Shown: one piece after another, positions 34,308 to 42,911 of the stretch
Layout: each line of letters begins with the position of its first letter
How positions within the stretch are numbered: the first letter of the stretch is position 1
From: Eubacteriales bacterium
GTDB taxonomy: Bacteria; Bacillota; Clostridia; Christensenellales; Aristaeellaceae
Reading direction: 5' to 3'
Length of the DNA: 64,000 nt
NCBI GenBank assembly: GCA_028693055.1
Contig: JAQUWD010000007.1
Span: forward strand, 1-64,000
The notes under the pieces: generated by a model
What the model was told of the DNA's origin: nothing
What the model saw: the letters and a program-made list of their open reading frames with translations, nothing else
Databases searched by the model: none
Translations under genes and position numbers: made by a program

Positions 34308-35967
34308 AGGCGCGCTTTTCCTTTCCATAGTGGCTGCCGTGCTCATGGGGGCGCTGGCGGCGTTGGCGGGTTATCGCATGGCGGAGGAGCAGACGGAGAC
34401 AAGCCTGCGTCAGGAGGCGGTCATGGTGGCGTCCCTACGGGCGCAGACCGACGAAGCCGCTTTTTTGCAAACCTTGGAGGGGCTAAAGAGCACCAACCGC
34501 CTGACTTGGATTCTGGACGACGGTACGGTGGTTTATGATAGTCAAAGCTTGGCGGGATCCATGGAGAACCATCTGGAACGGGAGGAAATCGTCGCAGCCA
34601 AGGAGACAGGCTTTGGGGTTTCCAAACGCTATTCGGATACCTTGCTGGAGGAGCAGCTGTACTGCGCGGTTAAGCTGGAGGAAGGCGGCTATCTGCGGGT
34701 GGCGGCTGCGCAGAGGTCTGCGGTAGGCTATTTAAACCGCATGGTATGGGTGATGGTTTTTGGCGCTGGGCTGATCGGCTTGCTGGCGGCTTTACTGTCT
34801 AAGGGGTGGACGGCTCGGCTGGTGAAGCCTATTAACGAGCTGGATTTGGAAAACCCGCTCAACAATACCGTCTATGATGAGCTAAGCCCCATGCTTCGGC
34901 GTATGGCGGCACAGAATCGCAAGCTGGACAGCCAGTGGCAGGAGCTGTCCCGGCGCAATCACGAGCTGGACGCGATCTTAGGGCATATGGAGGAAGGGCT
35001 GGTCTTTCTGGATGCAGACCGTCATGTGCTGATGATGAACGAAAGCGCCAAGACGATTCTCCACGCAGATAAGCCGGTGGACGGAGCCACGCTGCTGTCC
35101 GTTTATAATCGTTCTCATACGCTATTGAGCGCTGTGGATACAACAGAAGAAAAGGGAAATGCCCATGTGGAGCTAAAGGCCTCCGGTCGGGATTATCTGT
35201 TGACCGTCAGCCGGGTCAAGGGCGAGGAGGCCATGGTTCTGCTTTTGCAGGACGTAACGGAGCAAAACGCCGCGGAGCAAAGCCGCAAACGGTTTAGCGC
35301 CAACGTCAGCCATGAGCTGCGCACGCCGCTGACCACGATTAGCGGCTACGCGGAGCTGATGCAGAACGGCATGATGCAGTCTCAGGACGTGCCGGTTTTC
35401 GCCCGTAAAATATACGAGGAAAGCCGTAGGCTGTTAAAGCTGATTGAGGACATCATGCATCTGAGCAAGCTGGATGAGGGCTATGTAGCCGGACGGCAGG
35501 AAGCGGTTGAGCTATTGGGGTTGGTGATGCAGGTAGGGGAGGAAATGGAGCCGCTGGCAAAGGAACGGAACGTAGCGCTTCATATCTCCGGCGATGAAGC
35601 CAGCGTGCAGGGCGACCCAGTGCTGCTGGACGAGATGCTGCGAAATCTTTTGGAAAACGGCGTGAAGTATAACAAGCCAGACGGGCAGGTGTGGGTTCGT
35701 ATCGAGAACGAAGGGAAGACTGTGCGCGTTACGGTGGAGGATACAGGCATCGGCATTCCCGCCGAGCATATGGGACGGGTTTTTGAACGGTTCTACCGCG
35801 TGGATAAGAGCCGCAGCAAGCAAATCGGCGGCACGGGTCTTGGCCTTAGCATCGTGAAGCATGGCGCGGAATACCATCATGCTCAAATTTCGATGAGCAG
35901 CGAGATGGACGTGGGAACCACCGTGGTGCTTACCTTCCCTGTGGACCCAAAAGTGGAAAACGTTTAA
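34288..35967 (+). CDS. phoR: Phosphate sensor histidine kinase PhoR
   Basis: 559 residues. N-terminal membrane segment (residues ~5-27), an extracytoplasmic domain (~28-150) and a second membrane segment (~155-175), then a HAMP-like linker, a PAS-like region (ILGHMEEGLVFLDADRHVLMMN), HisKA with FSANVSHELRTPLTTISGYAELM, and HATPase with the NLLENGVKYN N-box, VEDTGIGIP and GGTGLGLSIVKH. ATG 34288 follows GGAGG and lies inside the phoP end (20-bp overlap). Last gene of the pst-pho operon; a strong terminator follows. Confidence 0.94.
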   Translation: MGKRIFRGALFLSIVAAVLMGALAALAGYRMAEEQTETSLRQEAVMVASLRAQTDEAAFLQTLEGLKSTNRLTWILDDGTVVYDSQSLAGSMENHLEREEIVAAKETGFGVSKRYSDTLLEEQLYCAVKLEEGGYLRVAAAQRSAVGYLNRMVWVMVFGAGLIGLLAALLSKGWTARLVKPINELDLENPLNNTVYDELSPMLRRMAAQNRKLDSQWQELSRRNHELDAILGHMEEGLVFLDADRHVLMMNESAKTILHADKPVDGATLLSVYNRSHTLLSAVDTTEEKGNAHVELKASGRDYLLTVSRVKGEEAMVLLLQDVTEQNAAEQSRKRFSANVSHELRTPLTTISGYAELMQNGMMQSQDVPVFARKIYEESRRLLKLIEDIMHLSKLDEGYVAGRQEAVELLGLVMQVGEEMEPLAKERNVALHISGDEASVQGDPVLLDEMLRNLLENGVKYNKPDGQVWVRIENEGKTVRVTVEDTGIGIPAEHMGRVFERFYRVDKSRSKQIGGTGLGLSIVKHGAEYHHAQISMSSEMDVGTTVVLTFPVDPKVENV

Positions 35968-36007
35968 TCGTTACGGACGAGGACGGTATCCGAAAAAAGT
36001 ATGGTTG

Positions 36008-36046
36008 AACCTTGGCTTACGTTGATTACAAGCCAAGGTTTTTTTA
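36008..36046 (+). terminator. phoR terminator, target site of the intron
   Basis: 11-bp perfect arms AACCTTGGCTT / AAGCCAAGGTT (36008-36018 and 36030-36040) with a run of eight T to 36046. A group II intron begins four bases later, the preferred position of class C introns. Confidence 0.9.
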
Positions 36047-36049
36047 TTG

Positions 36050-36408
36050 GTGCGTCCGGCAAAGGCGATCGTTGAGGGGTGAAAGACCCCTGAGAACCTG
36101 GCAGTAGGAACCGCTAGCCAAAGGCAAGGGCGTCCGTCGTGAGGCGGAATAGAAGGAAGCCAAAGACCCGAGCTAACGAACAAGACTATGAGTGGGGCAA
36201 TACGCGACTTGGATACTGGCGCACAGTCCGATATGGCAGCGTTCCATTACAAACGAAAGGCTCGTAGCTGCTGGATATTACGAAATATCCATGCAGTACG
36301 AGCGACTAAGAAAACTACACATATGGGACCCGACCGCCGTGTACCGAACGGTACGCACGGCGGTGTGAAAGGTGGGCTAGGGCAGCAAGCCCTAGCCTCC
36401 TACTCGAT
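36050..36408 (+). mobile_element. ORF-less group II intron, class C-like
   Basis: A ~359-bp structured segment without a coding region. It begins with GTGCG (group II 5' consensus GUGYG) just after the phoR terminator and ends in ...CTCGAT (3' AY). Its 5' part has the AGAACCTGGCAGTAGGAACC-type domain I sequence common in Clostridial class C introns. Domain V is at 36333-36364: arms ACCGCCGTG / CACGGCGGT, upper stem TACC/GGTA with GAAC loop, a CG bulge and the CGC triad. Domain VI follows (GGGCTAGGGC...GCCCTAGCC, 36373-36397). Domain IV is only a few tens of bases, with no reverse transcriptase, so mobility would require a maturase in trans. Exact ends are approximate. Confidence 0.8.
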
Positions 36409-36481
36409 CATTCCCTGATCCTTTTCAACCAAAGGCGGTCAAGGATCGCACAAAGCGAAAAACCACGCTAGATCAATACCG

Positions 36482-38140
36482 TTATTTCGCAGGCGCTTCA
36501 TCCACCGCAACGATGCGTCCTTGTCCATAAATGTCAGAGTATTCGGCGCCGACAACGCCGCCCAGTACTTCGGTGATGTACTTGATGAGCGTCTGATTGT
36601 CCAGCATGACCTCGTCCAGCACAATGGGGTCATTGATGAACATGTTCAGACCGTCGCCGCCGCTTTTGAGCATGTAGTTGTGGGAGGCAACAATATAGGT
36701 CTTCTCCAAGTCAAGGCTCTCGTCGCCGACCATTACGTTTTTCACACGATACTCGCCGTCTACGCTCTTAAACAAGCCGTTTTCATCCAGCTGTACGGTA
36801 GAGGGCAAATAGGTATGGATTTCATAGGTCAGGCCAGAAACCTGAAGGAAACCGCCGTTTACGCCGGGAGTCTTGCGGCTTCCCATTTCCAATGCATCTA
36901 GAATCTGCTGTCCGGTGGCTTCTACCGTGCATAGGGCGTTGCCGAAGGGATGCACGCTTAGAATCTCACCATAGGTGATATCGCCCGCTTCAATGTTGGT
37001 GCGGATGCCGCCGCCGTTGACAAAAGCAACGTCAGCGCCGGACATGGCGCGGTATGCATCGGCGCACAGGTCGCCAAGGTTAGTTTCGGCAGCCCGAACG
37101 AGCTGAATATCTGTTCCGGGCTCCTTCATGATTAAGTCCACGTCGGTCTTGGCTACAACCGTATCCAGTTCCGCAGACAGAGCATCGCTGGCGGCAAGAA
37201 CCGCATCCTGTACCGGTCCAGTTAAGCCGAATAGATCGGCTGCGTTTACGGAGCTGCCCCATTTGTACAGCTCGGTCGATAGCGTACCGTCGGTGCTCAG
37301 ACGCAGCACGCCGATATTGGCTAGTTTCGTGCCGCAGGCCGCCAGAAGCACTTCATTACCATCTTTGTTCAGCACCTTTTCCTGCTCCAGCTCGGAATGG
37401 CTGTGACCGTCCAACAAAGCGTCAATGCCGGTGGTGTTGGCGATGACCTCGGTGCTCATCCAAGGAGAGGTTTCCTCAGCGATACCCAAGTGAGCCATGG
37501 CGACCACGTAGTCCGCACCCTCAGCGCGGGCTGCGTCGACGGCTTGCTGCACGCTGGCGTAAAGCGTGTCGCCCGTAGTGCCCTGCATGAAGCTGTAAAT
37601 ATAGTTGCCGTTTTCATCCTGGAAGTAGGTGGGGGTGGAGGAGGTTATGGTTTTGGGTGTGGTGATACCTACATAAGCGATTTTCACGCCGTCGTAGTCC
37701 ATGATCCGGTAAGCGTCGAAGACAAGCTCATCGTTCTTGGTAAAGTTGCAGGAAAGGTAGGGGAAATTCGCCTTGGAGACCAGCTCCAAGAAACGATCCA
37801 TGCCGTAGTCAAACTCATGATTTCCGGGGATGGCGAGATCGTAGCCAACGGTATTCATGAGGTCGATAATGGCTTCGCCGGTGGAAAGCGTGCCGATGGG
37901 CTCTCCTTGGATGGCGTCACCGTTATCTACTAAGGTTACATAGCATCCACTTTTCACCAATTGGTCGCGGACCGCCGCTACGCCGGTGTAACCAAAGCCT
38001 TTGGTTACGCCGCAGTGCGCGTCGCTGGTGAACAGCACGACGATATCCTTCGTCGGCAGCGCAGCGGTGCTTTCCTCAGCGAAAGCGGAACAGGTAAAGA
38101 GGAGGGACAAACCGAGTAAGAGCGCCAGCATTTTTCTCAT
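36482..38140 (-). CDS. Secreted 5'-nucleotidase / UDP-sugar hydrolase family protein (UshA-like)
   Basis: 552 residues. Signal peptide 1-22 (cleavage near SAFA|EES; Cys in a non-lipobox FTC context). N-terminal metallophosphatase domain with the dinuclear metal motifs FTSDAHCGV, DNGDAIQGEP, GNHEFDYG and GHSHSE, then a C-terminal 5'-nucleotidase domain with NGGGIRTNIEAGDITYGE and FGNALCTVEATGQQIL substrate motifs. It releases phosphate from extracellular nucleotides. No LPXTG or lipid anchor is present. The C-terminus is convergent with the pst-pho operon across the intron; likely a member of the same phosphate-scavenging set, although no PhoP box was identified in front of it. Confidence 0.92.
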   Translation of the reverse strand: MRKMLALLLGLSLLFTCSAFAEESTAALPTKDIVVLFTSDAHCGVTKGFGYTGVAAVRDQLVKSGCYVTLVDNGDAIQGEPIGTLSTGEAIIDLMNTVGYDLAIPGNHEFDYGMDRFLELVSKANFPYLSCNFTKNDELVFDAYRIMDYDGVKIAYVGITTPKTITSSTPTYFQDENGNYIYSFMQGTTGDTLYASVQQAVDAARAEGADYVVAMAHLGIAEETSPWMSTEVIANTTGIDALLDGHSHSELEQEKVLNKDGNEVLLAACGTKLANIGVLRLSTDGTLSTELYKWGSSVNAADLFGLTGPVQDAVLAASDALSAELDTVVAKTDVDLIMKEPGTDIQLVRAAETNLGDLCADAYRAMSGADVAFVNGGGIRTNIEAGDITYGEILSVHPFGNALCTVEATGQQILDALEMGSRKTPGVNGGFLQVSGLTYEIHTYLPSTVQLDENGLFKSVDGEYRVKNVMVGDESLDLEKTYIVASHNYMLKSGGDGLNMFINDPIVLDEVMLDNQTLIKYITEVLGGVVGAEYSDIYGQGRIVAVDEAPAK

Positions 38141-38210
38141 GGTGTTTTCTCCTTTTTCCGTTTAATATATGGGTAATCAGAGCTTTCAAGGGGGGAAGCC
38201 ACAGGCTTCG

Positions 38211-40052
38211 TTATTGTCCCTCAATAGCCTGATACTCATCCATCAGAGCTTCAAATCGCGTCATCAAACCGTTGATGAACTGATCGTCGGATAGGTCGAC
38301 TCCGGCGATGAGCAGCGTTTCAGCGGTGGAAGCGGGATCTCCGGAGGCGATATAGGTTAAATAGCTCTCTACGGAGCCGTCCTCGCCGTTGGTAATGCGC
38401 TGCGCAATATTGCAGGAGGCTGCAATGGCGGCGGCGTACTGGTATACATAATAGCCTTGGTAAAAATGTGGAATGCGCGCCCAGCTGCCGCTGGTTTCCA
38501 AAGATTCTAACGCGCCGCCACTGTATAATTCAACATTCTCTGCCCAAAGCTGATCCAGTAGGTCGGCGGTCAAGGTTTCGCCGCTTTCCAAGGCTTCCAT
38601 GCTGATCTGCTGAAAGCGTGCAAACTCTGCCTGAATAAAGAAGGTGGAATAGAGCGTGCTCATCTCCTGCGCAAGATAATACTTACGTTCCATATCCGTT
38701 TGTGCGTTTTTCACCATATAGTCATTCAGCAAAAGCTCGTTCAGCGTGGAGGTGACTTCGGTTATGATCGTACCCGGAGTTGCAAGATACACCGTAGGCT
38801 GCGACTGCTGCGAATACCATTGGTTCATGGTGTGCCCCAGCTCGTGGGCAAGGGTGGACACATTTTCATAGGTGCCGTCAAAGTTTAGCAGCATATAGGG
38901 GTGTACGCCTGAAACGCCCATGGAGTACGCACCGCTGGTTTTACCGTCGGCAGAGTAGACGTCTACCCAGCCGCCATACAGCGCTGTGCGCGCGTCTGTC
39001 ACATAGGTTTCGCCAAGGGGCTCAAGGGCGTTCAAAACCAGCTCGCACGCTTCGTCATAGGTGTAGCTGATGCCCGGATCGGGCGCGATCGGCAGGTTTG
39101 TGTCAAAGCTGTAAAGAACATCTAGCCCCAGCTCTTTTTTCATCAGCTCCATATAACGCCCAATCAGCCCACTGTTGGAAAGAGAAGCGTCAATGATGGC
39201 TTGGTAGAGGGCGGGCTCCACGGCGTCTCCGATCAGCGCCGCTTCCAGCGCGGAGGAATAGCCGTGAATTCTTGCGTCCTCACTGATGCCGGTCAGGTAG
39301 TTTTGAAAGTTTTGAGCATAGGTGGTGCGGAAGGCCCCATAAGCGCCCATCATGGCGATTGAATAAGCCTTTCGAAACTCCTGCGTAAAGCCGCCGTACA
39401 AGGCCAGCCCGTAGTTGTTCTCGTCTGCCGAACGGGTTACGCCGTCGGGAAACTCAATTTCCTGTCGGGGCAATTCCAAATCGCTCAAGGAATGATACAA
39501 TTCGCCTGCACCGCTAATCAGCCGGTATAGTGGAAGCAAAAGATTCTCTTGCTCTTCCGGTAGCAGATGGGAGCTTTGCTCCCGCGCGCGCTGAAAATCC
39601 AGCAGGTTGTTCGCCATACGCTCGTCCTGCTCCAGACTGTCTAAAAATGCATCGCTTTGTGAAAACAGCTCTATGTTGGCAAAGGCTGCGTTTTCACTGG
39701 CGGTGTATGATAGATTATCCAAACGCCCAGAAAGAGCTTGAGCCGCGCTGTCACCCGCATTCAAGCTTGTTTTCAGCGCTATATAGGCGCTAAGCCTGTC
39801 GAAAAGCATAGCATAATGATTATCAAAGGTATAAAACGCCGTCACGCCTTCCACCGTGTTCAGCGTGCCGCGGAATTCGGGGATTTGATCAACAAGCGCT
39901 TGAAGCTCGGTAAAGGCAGCCTCAACGGCTGCATCATCGGCGTAAAGATCCGTCAAGTCCCATGCGGTTGCACGTTCCTCTCCACAGGCGGATAGGCAAA
40001 CGGTGCACACCATCAGGATTGTCAGGATCCAGGAAATCCATTTTTTCATCAT
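38211..40052 (-). CDS. Oligoendopeptidase F-like M3 metallopeptidase, lipoprotein
   Basis: 613 residues. N-terminal signal peptide with a true lipobox (LSAC, Cys at about residue 23-24), so it is probably membrane-anchored; the peptidase faces outside, unlike the usual cytoplasmic PepF. All-helical M3 fold; the zinc site is HELGH at residues 403-407 (His403, Glu404, His407) and the third ligand Glu follows in TEVTSTLNELLL. Upstream NFDGTYENVSTLAHE is the M3B/PepF signature. It probably trims extracellular peptides. ATG 40052 or 40049 are both possible. It is the only exported protein in this window with a convincing lipobox. Confidence 0.88.
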   Translation of the reverse strand: MMKKWISWILTILMVCTVCLSACGEERATAWDLTDLYADDAAVEAAFTELQALVDQIPEFRGTLNTVEGVTAFYTFDNHYAMLFDRLSAYIALKTSLNAGDSAAQALSGRLDNLSYTASENAAFANIELFSQSDAFLDSLEQDERMANNLLDFQRAREQSSHLLPEEQENLLLPLYRLISGAGELYHSLSDLELPRQEIEFPDGVTRSADENNYGLALYGGFTQEFRKAYSIAMMGAYGAFRTTYAQNFQNYLTGISEDARIHGYSSALEAALIGDAVEPALYQAIIDASLSNSGLIGRYMELMKKELGLDVLYSFDTNLPIAPDPGISYTYDEACELVLNALEPLGETYVTDARTALYGGWVDVYSADGKTSGAYSMGVSGVHPYMLLNFDGTYENVSTLAHELGHTMNQWYSQQSQPTVYLATPGTIITEVTSTLNELLLNDYMVKNAQTDMERKYYLAQEMSTLYSTFFIQAEFARFQQISMEALESGETLTADLLDQLWAENVELYSGGALESLETSGSWARIPHFYQGYYVYQYAAAIAASCNIAQRITNGEDGSVESYLTYIASGDPASTAETLLIAGVDLSDDQFINGLMTRFEALMDEYQAIEGQ

Positions 40053-40101
40053 TGGTCACTGTCCTTTCGAAATGCTGTTAACCATTCTAGCGCCGTGCTT
40101 C

Positions 40102-41082
40102 TTACATGGCGGTTTCCGGCAGCTCCGATTTTTCAAACATCTTCTTGAATCGCTTGGACAAGCCGCAAAGCTTCTCATATACGTCAAAGCCGGGCGTGCT
40201 TCCCTGCGCTGCGTCCATGTAGTTGCGCATAACCATAATCAGTAGATAGGGCTTTACAAAGGTCGAGTGCAGCAGCATTGCAAACAAGAACGCCACCAGA
40301 ACAGCACCTATATAAAGCATACCGCGAAGCGTGAGCTCCGAGCCGTCATCCATGGTAAAAAGCACCATGTCTAGGGAGCCGTTATCCGGAAGAGCGGCTT
40401 CCAGCACAATGATATTCAGCGCGCAGAAAACGGCGAAGAAAATCAACACGGCTGCTAGGGTGAAAGCCATCACCTTCCCAGCGTTTTTAAGCAGCGTTTT
40501 CCAATTTTGAAAATATAGTACCGCGCCGTCGCAGGTGCTCTTGAAGGCGTTCTGCTCCGGATGATAGAATACCCAGCCCAGACAGCAGTAATTAACGTAT
40601 TCCAACACGATGTTGATAAACATCATGACCAAAGAGGCGATGGTTCCCAAAACGCCTTTATCGTTGCCGCTGGCGGCGGAGGTCAGGGTGTTCAGTCCGC
40701 TGGTAATCTGGGAGGTGATGGCTTTGATGCCGCTTTCAATGAGAAAGTAAACGTTGGCGGTAACAAAGCGCTTTTTTACGGCTGCTTTTCCTTCTGCCAC
40801 TACATCCTCCGGCAGCGTTCCCTCTGTTACGCCTCGCGTAATCATAGCGATTTGGCCTGCCTTGAGCATATACCCCAGATAGTGAACGATCAGTCCAAAA
40901 ACAACCATTCCAACGACTAAACAAATACCGGTTACCAATAAATGAGTGGTATCGTCAAGGCTTTTGCCGCATAGGTAGCCGACATACGTAATCAACGCGG
41001 CGGCTGCAATGCCAAGTACCCCGATGAGCAGTCGCAGCAGGGAGAATTTCAAGGTTTTTGAATAGATAGCGCCATTTTTCAA
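40102..41082 (-). CDS. Multi-spanning membrane protein of unknown function
   Basis: About 326 residues with six or more hydrophobic segments: two near the N-terminus (LLIGVLGIAAAALITYVGYL; LLVTGICLVVGMVVFGLIV), a central set around GTIASLVMMFINIVLEYVNYCCLGWVFY, and two towards the C-terminus. I chose a TTG start at 41082 because AAGGA precedes it and a good promoter has its start point near 41174; the ATG at 41196 lies upstream of that start point. The motif EYVNYCCLGWVFYHPEQNAFKSTCDGAV and a C-terminal cytoplasmic tail with KFFK-like basic residues are visible. No transporter or enzyme family was recognised. It follows its own promoter and is read towards the M3 peptidase. Confidence 0.7.
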   Translation of the reverse strand: MKNGAIYSKTLKFSLLRLLIGVLGIAAAALITYVGYLCGKSLDDTTHLLVTGICLVVGMVVFGLIVHYLGYMLKAGQIAMITRGVTEGTLPEDVVAEGKAAVKKRFVTANVYFLIESGIKAITSQITSGLNTLTSAASGNDKGVLGTIASLVMMFINIVLEYVNYCCLGWVFYHPEQNAFKSTCDGAVLYFQNWKTLLKNAGKVMAFTLAAVLIFFAVFCALNIIVLEAALPDNGSLDMVLFTMDDGSELTLRGMLYIGAVLVAFLFAMLLHSTFVKPYLLIMVMRNYMDAAQGSTPGFDVYEKLCGLSKRFKKMFEKSELPETAM

Positions 41083-41180
41083 GCATGCATTCCTTCTTTC
41101 TTGGGCTTCGCCTTCTGCCACGATATGGAGCTTGCTTGGGCGCTCGTAGCGGTATGCGAAACGCTGGTATTGTCGTTTAC

Positions 41181-41210
41181 AGTATACCTCATCCAATAGA
41201 TGGTTTGCAA
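41181..41210 (-). promoter_or_regulatory. Promoter of the membrane protein gene
   Basis: Minus strand -35 TTGCAA (41205-41210), 18-bp spacer, -10 TATACT (complement of 41181-41186). Transcription would start near 41174, excluding the ATG at 41196 as a start codon. Confidence 0.65.
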
Positions 41211-41325
41211 CGTAATTCGCGCAATTCCAAGGTCAATGGTGCAAACGGCGCGGCGCTTGGAGGAGTTGGATCAGAGCGACAACATGCCGAAGCGGTGAAG
41301 CCGATAATCCGGCTCCACCCGAAAC

Positions 41326-41368
41326 AAAAACGCCAATCCATCCCGAACAGACGAGATGAATTGGCGTT
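41326..41368 (-). terminator. metNIQ operon terminator
   Basis: Arms AACGCCAAT and ATTGGCGTT (41329-41337 and 41360-41368) with inner GATG/CATC pairing and a T tract on the minus strand, about 50 bases after the metQ stop. The rest of the 41083-41419 interval holds the membrane protein promoter and nothing else recognisable. Confidence 0.8.
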
Positions 41369-41419
41369 GAAGGGATACCGACGAGATAGGGGATCGTAAG
41401 AGAATGCGGGGTGATTTTC

Positions 41420-42232
41420 TTACGCGGCGGGGGTAAAGGTGGGGGCAAAGCCGGATTCAACGATCAGATCATATACCTTTTGGGTATAGATAACCTGCTC
41501 CAAGGCCTTTACCCAGTCGCTATCGGCGTTTTCAGGCTTCACGGCGACCAGATTCACATATGCTTCGGCGGCGGCGCTGCCAGCTTGCTCGGCGTAGAGG
41601 CCGTCTACATAGGGAACCAGATCGATCAGCGTGGCATTGTTGCCGTTGATAATCGCATAGGCAACATCCTCCCGCAGGCCGGGAATCAGCTCGGCGTTGA
41701 CTTCGTTGATCACCAGATTGTGGGGGTTTTCGACAACGTCGTTAGCGGTGCAGGTGCTTTCCAGCGTGGTGCCCTCGGGCAGCGTGATCAGGCCAGCATC
41801 CTGCAAAAGCAGCAGCGCGCGGTTCTCGTTGACCGGGTCGTTGGGCACTGCAATGGCGTCGCCGTCGGCAATGTCGTCTAGGCTGGTTTTGGTGCCAGCA
41901 TAGAGCGCCATGGGCTCGAAGTGAGTGAAGATAACGCCTTCCAGCTTTTCAGCGTCGCTGACGCTTTCGTTGTACTGGGCCAGATAGGGCACATGCTGGA
42001 AGAAGTTCGCCATCATGTCACCGGCGGAGGTGGCGGGGTTTTCTTGGGTGTAGTCGCTTACGATGGTGATTTCCAAATCGTAGCCCAGCGCAGCCAGATC
42101 GTCCTTGATGAGCTCAAGAATTTCGGCATGGGGGTTAGGCGTGGCGATAACGGTGATCTTTTCGCCAGCAAAGGCGGAGGTCAGGGAAAGGGTGAGAACC
42201 AGCGTCAGGAGTACGGCAAGGAATTTCTTCAT
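41420..42232 (-). CDS. metQ: MetQ-family methionine-binding protein (no lipobox)
   Basis: 270 residues, NlpA/MetQ family. Signal peptide 1-22 (cleavage near TSAFA|GEK); no Cys at all in the lipobox region, whereas MetQ is normally a lipoprotein. Family motifs are ITVIATPNPHAEILE, TQENPATSAGDMMANFFQHVPYL, VIFTHFEPMALYAGT, IAVPNDPVNENRALLLLQDAGLI and NNATLIDLVPYVDGLY. It delivers methionine (possibly also related sulfur amino acids) to MetNI. Last gene of the operon controlled by the upstream leader-peptide attenuator. Confidence 0.92.
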   Translation of the reverse strand: MKKFLAVLLTLVLTLSLTSAFAGEKITVIATPNPHAEILELIKDDLAALGYDLEITIVSDYTQENPATSAGDMMANFFQHVPYLAQYNESVSDAEKLEGVIFTHFEPMALYAGTKTSLDDIADGDAIAVPNDPVNENRALLLLQDAGLITLPEGTTLESTCTANDVVENPHNLVINEVNAELIPGLREDVAYAIINGNNATLIDLVPYVDGLYAEQAGSAAAEAYVNLVAVKPENADSDWVKALEQVIYTQKVYDLIVESGFAPTFTPAA

Positions 42233-42254
42233 GATTGGGTTTCTCCTTTCAAAT

Positions 42255-42911
42255 TTAGCGTCTTTTATGGTCTAGGCCGTGCGTTAAGCGCGTGCCGAAG
42301 ACGGTAATGATTTGCACCAGTGCAACCAATAGCAGACTGGCGGTATACAGAACGTCGAACTTGCGAATGTTCAGACCCTTCACAATGGCTAGCGACCCTA
42401 AGCCACCGCCGCCCGCCGCGCTAGCAAAGGCGGTATAGCTTAGGATGGTGGTGATGCTGATGGCTGCGCCGTTGATCAAAGATGGAATGGCCTCGGGCAG
42501 GAGCACCTTGAAAATGATTTGCATATTGCTGGAGCCCATGGATTGTGCGGCTTCGATAATGCCGTGATCCACTTCCTCCAACGAGCTTTCCACCATTCGG
42601 GCTACATAGGGGAAGGCGCTGATAACCAGCGGGAAAATGATAGCCGTAGTGCCGATGGCAGTTCCCATCACCGCCCGAGTGACGGGAAACAGCATCGCCA
42701 GCATGATGATAAAGGGAATGGAGCGTAAAAAATTGACGACAACGCCTAGTACGGAGTTAAAGCCGGGGCTGGCCATGATGCCGCCCTTCCTAGTGACTAC
42801 CAGCAGCACACCCAGCGGCAACCCCAGCAGATAAGCGATTACGCTGCTCCACAAAGTCATGTATAGGGTTTCCAGCATTCCCTGCCACAGCAGGGGCGCT
42901 AAATCAGTCAT
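42255..42911 (-). CDS. metI: Methionine ABC transporter permease MetI
   Basis: 218 residues, five membrane segments. MetI signature: LWQGMLETLYMTLWSSVIAYLLGLPLG, NFLRSIPFIIMLAMLFPVTR and the coupling loop VDHGIIEAAQSMGSSNMQIIFKVLLPEAIPSLI. Starts four bases inside the metN end (coupled) and is followed by metQ after a 22-bp gap. Confidence 0.95.
   Translation of the reverse strand: MTDLAPLLWQGMLETLYMTLWSSVIAYLLGLPLGVLLVVTRKGGIMASPGFNSVLGVVVNFLRSIPFIIMLAMLFPVTRAVMGTAIGTTAIIFPLVISAFPYVARMVESSLEEVDHGIIEAAQSMGSSNMQIIFKVLLPEAIPSLINGAAISITTILSYTAFASAAGGGGLGSLAIVKGLNIRKFDVLYTASLLLVALVQIITVFGTRLTHGLDHKRR

Noticed and set aside
41083-41196. ATG 41196 as start of the membrane protein
   Set aside because: It lies between the -10 and the predicted transcription start, so it would not be on the transcript; the added residues are not membrane-like or conserved in appearance.
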